Positions 20,553 to 30,811 of a DNA stretch of 64,000 nt are shown here, piece by piece. The notes beneath the pieces were generated by a model. The model worked only from the letters and a program-made list of their open reading frames with translations, had not been told where the DNA came from and searched no databases. A program made the translations under genes and the position numbers. The stretch is from the NCBI GenBank assembly GCA_009801085.1, contig VNWV01000004.1, positions 1,488,001 to 1,552,000 of the forward strand, read 5' to 3'. This stretch comes from Lasiodiplodia sp. COLG20 (lineage: Eukaryota > Ascomycota > Dothideomycetes > Botryosphaeriales > Botryosphaeriaceae). Each line of letters begins with the position of its first letter. Within the stretch, counting starts at the first letter, position 1.

Positions 20553-21977
20553 GGTGGTGTTGTTCTTTGTCTTTGTCTTTTTCTTTTTTGAGATTTGGTC
20601 TTTTGCGTCTTCGTGGATGCTCTAAAGGATAGAAGATGGAAAGGACAGACACAAATAGATGGAAAGGAGATGAGTCAAAAGGATATGAGTCAATTACGAG
20701 GGAGATGGAAATTCGAAAGTCAGGCCATAAGCTGCCTGGAAATGGAAAGAAAGGATCAGTACTGCCATGATGACGCCAAGACTGAACAGCGCCGGACGAA
20801 TTTTGCTCGTTTCCCTTGGCCGTTTGATGTACGGTGTCCAAACTAGGCAGCGGTGGCAGCTAAGACTGGGGTAAGTCGATTATAAATGATTCGGAAGGCA
20901 TGCTGTTTAGGGTAGTCGTAGGATGCATGTCCTTGCGCTATCTCCGAAGTGGCGGCGGTAAGCGGCGTTATCGATCCCCGTCCGCCCGTGTGGGATCTAT
21001 GTGTAGATCGGTGTAGTCGCTGGTAGTTGCCTAGAGGTAGCATAGCTTTGTTGGGCGTGACAGCGGGAATTAGCTCGCAATGCATGAAATAGAAGTGCTT
21101 CACCTCCTCTTTGTGCTGCCAAAGAAGAGAATCGGTTTCGAGCATCATGAGGTATCCCACACCATCACCGAAAGCTGGCCACCTCTGGCTGAAGGTTCTA
21201 TCTCCGTAATAATCATACTTGGTGGGCGGAGCGTGTTTCGGGCTTCTTCCCGTTCTTTTTGCCCCTCAAGGTCGAGTGTGAAGCGGTCGAATGGCGGGAA
21301 CAAGATTACGGGCATCAAGTAATACACATAGCTCTCACTCTCGCGCTCTTCATCGCTTCGCCTGGTGCTCTTTTTCTGATCACAGTCTTACCTTTGCTGT
21401 GCTTCCCTTGACTTTTCGGCCATACGCTTGTGTGGAGGATCCCAGGTTCGAGCGAACTTCAAGTCAAGAGCTGCACCGGACTAAAGTGATAGTGAAATCT
21501 GAAAACTTCCGCTCGTAGCTCAAGTTGAGTGTGGCGAGGAAATAGTTGTTTTGGTCGCAAGGGAATGGTGTGGATGGGATGAGGTCCGGGGGCGGCTACC
21601 GCCGGATCAACTGGCTCTCCGCGCACTTCGGGCCCACAAGCGCGGCTCGAATAGCACAGCGCAGCACGACAAAAGAGGGCCTCAGCGCCAGCCCTAGAGA
21701 AAACAAAGCAAAGCAACGGCTGCGCGGAGGATGCAAATGAAGTAGGAAAGAAAAGGAATCCTCCGCAAATAAAAATTAAATGATTCAGAAATGACGTCAA
21801 GGCGGGAAGGCCGACAGTTGTGCCTACCCCTCCATGTGGCCGCCGCACGCGTTGTGTGCCTGCTGTTGGTCCCCCCGCCGTTTTATTAAGTAGTAACCTC
21901 TCTCACACTTCGTTCCTCTCGATCCTCCAACCCACCCACCGCCGCAGCGCAACACCAACCCCCTCCGCGCAGCAGCC
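20553..21977. other. Intergenic, shared upstream region of the OYE gene and eIF1A
   Basis: 1.4 kb between divergent starts. Several short open frames are present, none with recognisable features. It holds the promoters of both genes; no RNA gene or repeat was seen. Confidence 0.5.
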
Positions 21978-22746
21978 ATGCCCAAGAACAAGGGAAAGGG
22001 CGGTAAGAACCGCAGACGTGGAAAGAACGAGAACGTGAGCCTCGCCCGCCCCCACGCACCCGCTCTGCAACCGCCGCCCTCGCTCTCCGTGCGCAACAGC
22101 TGCGACGATGCGACGACGGCCATCGTAACGAGCCAGCGCTAACGCCCGTCGTGTAGGACCGCGACAAGCGCGAGCTGGTCTTCAAGGAGGAGGGCCAGGA
22201 GTATGCCCAGGTCATCAAGATGCTCGGCAACGGCCGCCTCGAGGCCCAGTGCTTCGACGGCGAGAAGCGCCTGGCACACATCCGCGGCAAGATGAGGAAG
22301 AAGGTGTGGATCAACCAGGGAGACATGTGAGTTTTGCCGAACCGCTCCGCTACCACTTGTTCCAACGCATCCCGCCACCCCGCTGCTGGCCGCCACCGCC
22401 GCCGCCCGCCCGCCGCCGACGAAGCGACGACGACTGGTTCGGTTTATAGCCCGAAACGACTTGTTTTTCCTGCATATGACGACGATCCGCCCGCTAACCG
22501 TCGCACACTAGTATCCTCCTCTCCCTCCGTGAGTACCAGGACGAGAAGGGCGACGTCATCCTCAAGTACAACGCCGACGAGGCCCGTAGCTTGAAGGCCT
22601 ACGGCGAGCTTCCCGAGACGGCCAAGATCAACGAGACCGATACCTACGGCCCCGGCGACGACGAGGGCGGCATCGGCTTCGAGTTCGACGAGGACCGCAG
22701 CGAAGACGAGAACAACCTCAAGGAGGCCGACATTGACGACATTTGA
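21978..22746 (+). CDS. TIF11: Translation initiation factor eIF1A
   Basis: Three exons: 21978-22034, 22157-22326, 22512-22746; introns 22035-22156 (122 bp) and 22327-22511 (185 bp). 153 aa, the expected size. eIF1A binds the ribosomal A site, promotes scanning and helps recruit the eIF2 ternary complex. The basic N-terminal tail [15 protein letters not shown] is diagnostic; the OB-fold follows (about 20-100, with [20 protein letters not shown] and [18 protein letters not shown]), and the acidic C-terminal tail ends EADIDDI, the eIF5B-binding signature. The first exon contains only the N-terminal tail, and intron 2 splits the ILLSLREYQ strand. The start is fixed by the conserved tail. Confidence 0.97.
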
Positions 22747-23312
22747 GTGCGTCAGCCAGCAAACATTTCGGCTGCTGCTGAGGTCCCTTCGTGTGGGTTC
22801 CGGTTGCCTCTTTTTCTGCGCATAGAAGCTGGGAAGCCATGTTTCTTTTTTTGGCCTTGGGTTTTGTATAAAGGAACCCCCGGGCGCTGCAGCGGACAAC
22901 CAGATCCGTGCTGGTCTTCTGGGGAGGCATTATATGGGAGTTCTAGGGCAAACAGTTGTCATTTGCGAACTGGCAAAAGGAGAGGAGCACCACCAGCCGG
23001 ACAAGTCTTCAGCAGAAAAAAATATTCAATATGCGGATTTCTCGTCCTCAAAATCGTCAAACAGATATTCTCTCTCGCTCTCGTGTCTTCTGTACAAAGC
23101 GAATTGAAACATAGAGCTATGGCCGTAAATAAAGCTCGCGCTTGGCCCTCCACTAAACTTTCTTGATTCTACACAAAAAATGGCCGCCGCGGCCTTCTCC
23201 CCAGGTGCTCCGAAAACGCCAACCGAGTATGATGCTTTTCAATGGCAAGAATGTGCTTGTAAGCAGAAGTCGTATACAGTTTTCCCTTTTTTTAATTCGC
23301 TAGAGGCAGATC
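22747..23312. other. Intergenic between convergent eIF1A and RIB1
   Basis: About 570 bp containing both 3' untranslated regions. No coding or repeat feature. Confidence 0.5.
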
Positions 23313-24488
23313 CTATGTCGCGTCAGGGCTGAGCATGTGCTTAAATTTCTCGATCTGGAAATCCATTAGCATCCACCCCCGTAGATAGCAGCTCCAATTG
23401 GTACAACTCACCTTCGTCGAAAGGTACTTCTCCACCTCCTCGCTGCCCTTCATGCCCTGTTTCCACGCGAGCGGGACCATGGCGACCCTGTCCTTGACGA
23501 CGACCTCGCGGTTGGGACCCTCGACGGCGGCGACCTTGTCGGGGTTGTTTGTGAGCAGGCGAATGCCGGCGTCGCCGCCGAGGCCGAGGTCGACGAGCAT
23601 GGCGGTGGCCAGGCCGTAGCTGCGGGCGTCGGCCGGGTGGCGGAGGAGGAGGTTGGCCTCGTACGTGTCGTTGCCCAGGTCCTGCAGGTTGTAGGCCTTG
23701 AGCTTCTCGGCCAGGCCGATGCCGCGGCCCTCCTGGCGCAGGTAGACGATGACGCCGCCGCCCGAGTTCGGCAGGCTCATCAGGCGCGCCGCCTCGTCGA
23801 GCTGCTCGCCGCAGTCGCAGCGCGCGCTCCACACCGTCTCGCCCGTGTAGCACTCCGAGTGGATGCGCACGAGCGGCGAGGAGCGCGACGTTCCCCCCAC
23901 TTGTTGTTCCGCGACACCGGCCTCCTGCTTGATCTGCTCGAGCCGGCTGCTGGTGCGGCCCGGGTACAGGCGGCCGACGTAGGCGCCGCGGATCATGCGG
24001 TCGCGCTCCGTCTCGCCGGGCCGCGGGGCGTCGAGCGAGCGCGAGCGGATGTCGTTGCCGAAGACGATGGCCAGGTGCTCCTTGTTGTCAATGTCGTTCT
24101 GGTAGACGTGCAGGAACATCTCTTGTCCCGTCGTGGTGGGGATGCGCGCGCGCACCACGCACTGCACCTCGGGCAGCGTCTCGACCAGCGCCGGCTTGTC
24201 TGTGTCGCTCAGCGTGGCGTGGTCGACGGGCACCGAGGCGGCCTCGCGGCTCAGCGCGGGCGTGGTGCGGCCGCTGGGCGTCGCGGGCGGCGTGAAGGCG
24301 GGCGAGATGATTGAGGGCGGCGGCGGGTGCGAATGCTCGTCATTGTGCGGCTTCCGTGGTGCGGCGGCTTCGGCCGGATCGAGGTCGAAGTCTGAGACGG
24401 CGTGCGAGGGCTGTGGCCGAGCATCCGCCTGCGGGGTGTGGAGCGGCGGGAAGGCGGGCGAGGCGTGGGCTGGTAGTGTGCCAGCCAT
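23313..24488 (-). CDS. RIB1: GTP cyclohydrolase II (riboflavin biosynthesis)
   Basis: First committed step of riboflavin synthesis: GTP to 2,5-diamino-6-ribosylamino-pyrimidinone 5'-phosphate, formate and pyrophosphate (EC 3.5.4.25). Two exons: 24488-23412 and 23354-23313, intron 23411-23355 (57 bp, GTGAGT donor); 372 aa, ending [18 protein letters not shown]. An N-terminal Pro/Thr-rich extension of about 110 residues precedes the catalytic domain, as in other filamentous fungi. Zinc ligands are in [20 protein letters not shown] (about 207-226); the catalytic/GTP-binding block [14 protein letters not shown] is near 245-260, and LLTNNPDK is near 312. The terminal intron is a multiple of three and lacks stops, so the unspliced frame also stays open and encodes 19 extra residues. 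Confidence 0.95.
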   Translation of the reverse strand: MAGTLPAHASPAFPPLHTPQADARPQPSHAVSDFDLDPAEAAAPRKPHNDEHSHPPPPSIISPAFTPPATPSGRTTPALSREAASVPVDHATLSDTDKPALVETLPEVQCVVRARIPTTTGQEMFLHVYQNDIDNKEHLAIVFGNDIRSRSLDAPRPGETERDRMIRGAYVGRLYPGRTSSRLEQIKQEAGVAEQQVGGTSRSSPLVRIHSECYTGETVWSARCDCGEQLDEAARLMSLPNSGGGVIVYLRQEGRGIGLAEKLKAYNLQDLGNDTYEANLLLRHPADARSYGLATAMLVDLGLGGDAGIRLLTNNPDKVAAVEGPNREVVVKDRVAMVPLAWKQGMKGSEEVEKYLSTKVSCTNWSCYLRGWMLMDFQIEKFKHMLSPDAT

Positions 24489-26322
24489 GGTTGCAAAGAA
24501 TGGATTGGATACGAATTGGGGGGTATCTTGCGGGGGGTATCTCGAGCAAAGGAGGACTAGCAGAGGAAGGACAGGCCGGAGATATATTTACAGGATGATG
24601 AGTCGGCGCCGACGGGAGAGGGACCACAGGGTGGAGGAAAGGCCGGCCGGCCTCGGCCCGTGCGGTTGCGTGCTTAGGCCATCATTCGCTGCTTCATCAG
24701 CAGGCGTAATCCGCGACTGGGCGGGTCGCTCCCCGCTCTTCCATGGCCTTCGTCCCTCAAGCCACCGCAGTAGCTCAACCGCCGTACAGACGAAACAATC
24801 GCCCGTCATTCGAGGGAGATTGTGTCTCGGGGACCTAACATCAGCCCTACAGCAAGGCCTGCAGCCGGCTAATGCAGGAGGCCTGCCCTCACCCCACCAA
24901 GCCTTCGCCCGTCAAGGCTTCGCTGCGCCCTCTACGTATTCAGCATCCCGGATTTCGTGCCCGCCATCTTCAATTGACCCCTGGCGGCGATGCAGCAGCC
25001 GCATCTATAGGCTGTTGACTAGCGATGATCGCCACCAGCCGTCAATGCTTAAGTTTTAGCCTCGTGGGGAATGGCATGCTCGAAACGACGTTTACATGCA
25101 GGCAAGCTTCCCTGCGGCATGCGTTTATTAGTTGATGGCCATTGCCACGCAAGAGGTGGTCCTCGCATATGCATCCAACCCCGTTTATCTGCTCCATAGT
25201 CCATCCCGCCTGGCCGATCTCTTCAGCTCCTTGCCCGTTTCGACCTCCCCTTGGGTGGGATTGCACGCGGTCTCTCCTGGCGTTGTCATGCTACCGCCTC
25301 CCGTGGGGTCTCTGCGGCGACCGATCAGCACTGTCGGTGTTTCAGACTACCACCATGACGCGGAGAGCTGAGGCGAGTTCCCAGATCGTTTTGCGCTGAT
25401 ATTCAGGGACTATCCGCTTTCGGGTAGTAGTTGAAACTACCTTTGGCGGCCTGCCTGCCGATGCAAACAACTCAGGTCGCAAAACACACACCCTGACTCT
25501 CTACTTTTATGCCAGCTGTCTGTCGCTCGCTGCATACTTTCCGGATTCTTACCGTGGACTGTCCGACAAAATCCCTATGCACTCGGAAACTTCCGCCCGC
25601 TTTCAACCTCGTCTCGTCCAGGTTGAAAGCAACACATCCTGTTATTCGTTGGTCGGCCATGTGTAGACGCTTTGGGGACATCTTGCAGCCTGACAGGTTG
25701 CGAACATGCTTCTGCGCTTAGGTATGCGGTAGTGCGAGCGGGCGCGTGTTGCGGCGTGGGGTAGGTACCTGCCTACTTCCATATCCAGTTAAACGGTTCC
25801 TTTTACGGACGTTTCTCTCGGTTCGATCCATGGAAACCGCGGATCCATCAACGCACCCATCAACTTCCTGGTATCAACTACTCGTAAATTCAGAGCCTGC
25901 CAGAACTCCGATATCTGCGAAGATGCGGGGCCAGTTTTGTGCGGTCTTTGCCCTTCTCGTTCGAAACCGCGCGCTCGTCACTGCAAAAGTTCACTGGAAT
26001 AATGACGCTATTTGATATTTCTGCAGTCCGCGCAAGGCTTTGGTTCTCACAAACTACACCCTACTTGGAGTAGATGGCGATTGAGTAAGGTCTACTATTC
26101 ATTGATAGATATTCGGTAAGCAGTTCCCTGGTGCAAGGCTCGGCGCGCGCTTATTGCGGCACGGTTGGCTCTCTCGTAAAGGGCAACGCCCCCAATCTAT
26201 CTAGTAACATTCTGCCTTTCCATTTACATCTTTTCCTTTGCAAAGCCGCTCATCATCCTCGCTGTGGTTCTTTTTGACTCCGAAGCGTCTTCATCTCCTT
26301 ACATCTTCATATTTTCGTTTCG
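24489..26322. other. Intergenic, RIB1 upstream region to accessory locus
   Basis: 1.8 kb without a recognisable gene. A GGTTCGATCC string at 25820-25829 resembles a tRNA B box but has no partner A box or cloverleaf. The right end contains copy A of the dispersed element (26136-26165), 177 bp upstream of the pseudogene ATG. Confidence 0.5.
26136..26165 (+). repeat. Dispersed element, copy A (upstream of the pseudogene)
   Basis: Core CGCGCTTATTGCGGCAC at 26146-26162, preceded by AGGCTCGGC as in copy B. It lies 177 bp upstream of the pseudogene ATG. Copy C has nearly the same spacing from the intact gene. Best explained as part of a duplicated promoter region. Confidence 0.75.
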
Positions 26323-27133
26323 ATGTCCCTACCCGATAAACGACCGAACACGACATATCTTGCCGCCCTGTTGAACAGAGCGATATCCTTGACGAAAGGC
26401 TTGTTCGAATCAGATACCTTTGGATCTCGGCGTCTTTCCAGAGCGCCAGGTACGCCCAAACGAAAACATTCATCCGCCGGGGACACCACTTCCGTTGCAC
26501 CGCGGTTCCCTCTGCCGAAGGTTGGGATGGTACAGCACCTTCAATCTTCTTGCCGGTTCTCTTGTCTTGGTCTCCGCCGTGAGCTTTCTCGCTTTCTTGT
26601 GGTGGTCCGATCGCACCAACAAATTGTGGAGATGGATAGTCTTGGAAGACAAGTCTTCGACCTCCACCATCATCACAGCGGTATTCATACAGCTGACAGT
26701 ATCGGCACAAGCTGCTGTTGCTGTCTCCATGCTGGCGTCTCTTATTTTGGAAAGCTGTGGTGTTCTGCTTGGGCAATCACTCCCTTTGTCGTTGGCCAGG
26801 TACTCCAACACCGGTCCGGTAGCCTCCTTGGCCATGTTTTCTCGGAATGTGAGGAAATTGAAAGGTATCGGGGCGTTCGCCTTGGCTATCGGGCTAGCAA
26901 TCACAACCGGATCTTCTCAATTTGCGTCGACCCTCCTTATCTCGGATGTGTCGATGGGAACGATCGAAGACTACCCTACCTTCCTAAATCTTTCGACCAG
27001 GCCTATAACGATCACATCTGATTTTATCGACACAACTGATTACTCGAGAGTATCAACATTTTCCAAGGACAGGGACGTAGAGAAGATGGTTGGAAAATCT
27101 GGAGACAAGTTTGATGGATGCGTTCACCTTTAA
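26323..27133 (+). pseudogene. Truncated, frameshifted paralogue of the 722-aa membrane protein
   Basis: A second copy of the gene at 27932-30151. The ATG at 26323 opens a Ser/Pro-rich N-terminus, but the conserved part is in the next frame: a shift of +1 (mod 3) is needed between about 26420 and 26520. From 26525 it matches the intact protein segment by segment: RLGWYSTF against RIGWYSLA, WRWIVLED against WRWLVLED, IQLTVSAQAAVAVSMLAS against IQLTVSAQAAVAISMLAS, and SSQFASTLLISDV against LSQFSSTLLFSDV. After GTIEDYP it jumps to the extreme C-terminal motif, VSTFSKDRDVEKMVGKSG against VSTLAKDYDVQKMLSKSG, so roughly 430 residues (the extracellular region and last transmembrane helix) are missing. 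No intron that would repair the frame was found. An expressed short protein is possible but unlikely. Confidence 0.75.
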
Positions 27134-27540
27134 GAGGAACGAGGCTCGGGTATGGTCTTTTGAATCAATCATATTCCCACTTGCAAGGTATTTACGAACC
27201 ATCTTTTGCCATTTTCAATTCGCCTTTGCCGGGATGATAAATACTCTGGATTTCCTCAGACCCGGTATTCATCGGCGGAAGGTCCGAACGATATATGGTG
27301 ACGGGGCACCACGACACCAAGTGCAGCAATTACACAAGTCCATTTCCACCGCTCACGTTATTACAGAAGTTTATGTGGATGCGATTTCCTCAATGACTTC
27401 AATTTATCAATCCATCTGCGGTCAGGACTTGCCGAATAAACTTCCGGTACGTTGATGGGGTAAATCCTCTGACGGCGCTTGCTGACGGTCTGCCATTGGC
27501 TGATCTTTTTTTTTTTTATCATGGCTACGCTTCCGAAGCG

Positions 27541-27571
27541 AGGCTCGGCACGCGCTTATTGCGGCACAGTT
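27541..27571 (+). repeat. Dispersed element, copy B
   Basis: AGGCTCGGCA followed by the core CGCGCTTATTGCGGCAC at 27551-27567, then AGTTCT. Nearly identical to copy A over about 28 bp. No start codon of a related gene lies at the corresponding distance, so it may mark a lost copy. Confidence 0.75.
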
Positions 27572-27754
27572 CTGGGCAACCCGCTCAAATCGGTAAACCC
27601 TATGCATGCATGCTTAAATTTAGCCTTCTGTAGCCAAGCGTTCGGAACCGAGTAGGCCAATGCAGCTTTGCGGCGAAAAAGGCGGCTACATAGGCCATCG
27701 GATCCGCATCATTCGCTAATGCCTTGCAGCATCACCGTCCGTGTGCCTCTCTAC

Positions 27755-27774
27755 GCGCGCTTAATGCGGCGTGG
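27755..27774 (+). repeat. Dispersed element, copy C (upstream of the intact membrane-protein gene)
   Basis: A diverged copy, GCGCGCTTAATGCGGCGTGG, starting 176 bp before the ATG at 27932. The position relative to the start matches copy A to within one base, which supports a shared promoter origin. Confidence 0.65.
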
Positions 27775-27931
27775 CCGTGTCTCTTTGGCCAGTACATATG
27801 CGCGCTCACATTGATACAATTCATCTTAGACCTTGATTTTTGCATCTTTGTTTTTTGTGAATCCCCGCTTTCCTTCCTTCCTTTCCTCGTCTCTACTTCA
27901 ATATTGGAAACTCATTCAGACGAAACACACC

Positions 27932-30151
27932 ATGAGGATCCCATTATTATCAAATCTCCGACTCTCAAAGCAGCCTTCTCAGTCAACCATTCCATTTTCA
28001 GAAACTCGACCAAGCCCCCGGAATACACTACCTCTCTTTCCAGAATCTAATTCTGATGAAACATTATCTCGCAGCAACAGTCCATCAGTTCCGGAGAAGC
28101 CACTTCCCCACCATCAGATCTCCACACTCCAGAGGATTGGCTGGTACAGCCTGGCCGTTCTAGTCCTCGGAAGCCTCGTTCTCAGCTTTGCCGTTGGCTT
28201 CCTAATATTCCTATGGTGGGGACATCAGGATAGGAGCAGTACTGCCTGGCGCTGGCTCGTTCTCGAGGACTGGATATCCGTGACAATCACCCTCGCGGAT
28301 CTGTGCATTCAACTCACCGTCTCAGCTCAAGCGGCGGTGGCGATTTCGATGCTAGCCTCATGGACACTTGAGCAGTGGGGGACGCCGATCGGCCAGTCAG
28401 TCACAATCGCTACGATGCGCCTCGTCAATACCGGACCATTGGCGTCTCTAGTCGTGTTTTGCCAAAACTTGAAGACACTCGGAGGATCGACCGTGTTCCT
28501 GTTGGCTGCTTTGCTTGCATCCACGACTGTTCTGTCTCAGTTCAGCTCAACACTGCTCTTCTCCGACGTCCCGCTTGGGACGATTCCAGGATACGCTCGG
28601 ATGTCTAAGGTCCCTATGAATTGGGGGAACGACACAGTGTATACTAGAAACGATTTCAATCGTATTGATTTCAACCAAATGTCACCTCAGGCTTACCAAA
28701 CATTCGCCGAGTACAAAAATTCATCCACAAAGCTCGACAATATGGTGGACACTGGGACGACACTACGCGGCTTCCTACCATTGATATCTGAAGCAGACCG
28801 CACATCATTGCAGCATTATGAGGGTCCGATGCCGCTCATGGACTTTCGTGTGGCTTGCGTGAGGCCGATTTTCCTGGAAGCCACGCTGAATTCTAGCAAC
28901 GGGAGATTTTTTGGAGCGGCCATTCCTTCCCGCAATGGCATTTCCCTCACAGAGCCCCGGACAGAGTTCGATTGCAGTACTCACTATGTTAACAGAGTTA
29001 ATTACAGTATTCAAACGATCTGTAAATTAGCTGAGATTCCAGGATCGGGCATAAAGGATTGGCCTACAGAATATTTCAACATCAGTGATAATGCTACTCG
29101 CGGTCTTAAGAGAATGTTTATCAACCGCAAAGGCTTTCCTCAGGGCTTAAACTTCAGCCTAACAGAGAACACAACAGAGATCAAGGGGTGGAAGACGTCA
29201 TACAACGGGCCCTGGTTCAACTTCGAAGCAACAGAGTGGTCCGGAGACATTCAGCCAGTGATGAACGTTAGCCTCTGCTATAGTACCGTGTAAGCAAGAC
29301 TCCGTCTTGATCATAGCGTCGGAATATTGATGAAGACTAGGAATTTGATGACGTACGATATAGACGTTTCAGCAAGCTCGAGCTCGAACCGCACTGAGCC
29401 GACCCTCGTCTACGAGCCATCCAAAGTTGGTTACAATGTTGATGATGTCGCCAGACAGCTCGGGGCTTCCAAAGATCACTATTCCAATGAAGACCGAGGA
29501 ATATTGTCCTTGGATATAGGGAGCCTAATACATGAAGAAAAATGGCAAACAGCGCGGTCCAGCGTCACCAGCTTGGGCCTCCTGCACGGAATTGATCAGG
29601 ATTGGTCGTCTCACTATGGGGACTGGCAGATCTGCACGACGTGCGGCAAGTATGGCTTCTATTTTGAATCTCTGGGATATACCCGAATCAATCTCCGGCA
29701 TGCAGCCCTTGTTCAGGGCATTTTCGAATCGACACGGGATCCTAGCCTCGCAATCCAAACACATCTTTTCGCGCAGATAAGGATGGCATACTACGAATTC
29801 CGCTCATCTTTCACCAATTACAACACGATTACGACCACTAGCTTCGAGTCCAGGTCTTTTCCACAGCGCGGTCGTGGAATCGTCATCGTCATCGTTACCG
29901 TTTCAGCACACTTCGCTTTGATCATTCTAGTAGCTATTCTTTTCTGCACCGGTACACGCTATTCGCTGCTGGACAATGCGTGGGCAACAATTTCACAGCT
30001 GGCTACAAGTACCACCGAGGATATATTCCGAGTCTCCACGCTGGCAAAGGATTACGATGTCCAGAAGATGCTGTCAAAATCAGGCATTGCACAACGACGG
30101 GCTCACATTGGCCCTGTTGCAAACTCGGGGCGGGTCGGGCTTGTAGAATAA
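27932..30151 (+). CDS. Large multi-pass membrane protein, expanded fungal family of unknown function
   Basis: Two exons: 27932-29289 and 29341-30151; intron 29290-29340 (51 bp, GTAAGC donor, CTAG acceptor) joins CYSTV to NLMTYD. 722 aa. A Ser/Pro-rich cytosolic N-terminus (1-70) is followed by three hydrophobic segments at about 72-98, 112-142 and 185-210, then a long region of about 430 residues rich in N-glycosylation sequons (NDT, NSS, NYS, NIS, NAT, NFS, NTT, NVS, NRT) with several Cys, then a last transmembrane helix near 635-660 and a short tail with VSTLAKDYDVQKMLSKSG. I recall this architecture as a large family of uncharacterised proteins in Pezizomycotina, and I know no assigned function. 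The frame stays open upstream, but 27932 is the first ATG consistent with the paralogue's N-terminus. Gene and pseudogene are tandem duplicates. Confidence 0.8.
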
Positions 30152-30811
30152 AGAAATGGCGCTTCTGAGATCGTGGGTGATACTTATCGGTTACTTCTCT
30201 GAGCCCTTTAGCATCTGTATATATTGAAATAAAAGTAGTTCTTTGAATTTTGAGCCTTTGCATGAAATGAGATCGTTTTTCTTTGCGCCTTATATTGTAT
30301 GAACTTGCATAAAGCTTTTGATGAATGTTGTGTTACTAAGATCAGGTAAATGTCCGATTTTGGTATACCAAGTGCAATGGCTGGAGCATTCCCCACGGGT
30401 TTCTACATGCGAGTTAAGCTGAGATTTATTTCCCTTTTAATGAGCTAGTATCCCGGCAAGCGATACTAGCAGATATACGAAGCTCGGCATTGGTCGTCTT
30501 TTCTCTAGAGTTGGTTGCCCAGCAGAAAGTTCCGCGTGCGCTTATTGTGGCACAGTTCTCAACACAAACAACAGATAAGCTTGTAAAGGGAAAGAGAACA
30601 CATAATGAGTAACAAATATGATATTGCTTCATACTTTTAGCTATGAAAAGAGGGATAAGACATGAATACCATGTAAATCATCAGGTTCATGACCAGGAAA
30701 AAAGCCACCCCTGAATGGATTTTCTATACAGAAGAAGAAGAGCGAAAGCGAATGATAGATTCCAAGACCAGCAAGGAATGGGTGGGCATGGTAACTTCTC
30801 GTCAAAGTACG
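30152..30811. other. Intergenic between convergent genes, with element copy D
   Basis: AT-rich 660 bp between the 3' ends of the membrane-protein gene and the LPMO gene. Contains copy D of the dispersed element. No coding sequence recognised. Confidence 0.5.
30532..30559 (+). repeat. Dispersed element, copy D
   Basis: GCGCTTATTGTGGCACAGTT, differing from copy B by one base over this 20-bp stretch, and followed like B by CT. AGCTCGGCA lies upstream at 30481, as a displaced relative of the AGGCTCGGCA in copies A and B. No related gene starts downstream, so it may be a relic of another array member. Confidence 0.65.

Larger units (their letters stand above)
27134..27931. other. Intergenic between the two paralogues, with element copies B and C
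   Basis: No intact gene. Contains a poly-T run near 27507, copy B of the dispersed element (27541-27571) and copy C (27755-27774), which is 176 bp upstream of the intact gene's ATG. A weakly coding-like stretch at 27240-27440 could be decayed paralogue sequence, but similarity was not convincing. Confidence 0.5.

Noticed and set aside
23637..24314. 225-codon plus frame
   Set aside because: Antisense to RIB1, low-complexity Val/Leu/Arg composition.
19068..24488. Secondary-metabolite gene cluster around the old yellow enzyme
   Set aside because: Neighbours are eIF1A, RIB1 and an F-box-like protein; no synthase, transporter or regulator typical of a cluster is present.
25820..25829. Possible tRNA B box (GGTTCGATCC)
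   Set aside because: No A box or acceptor stem pairs upstream; probably chance.
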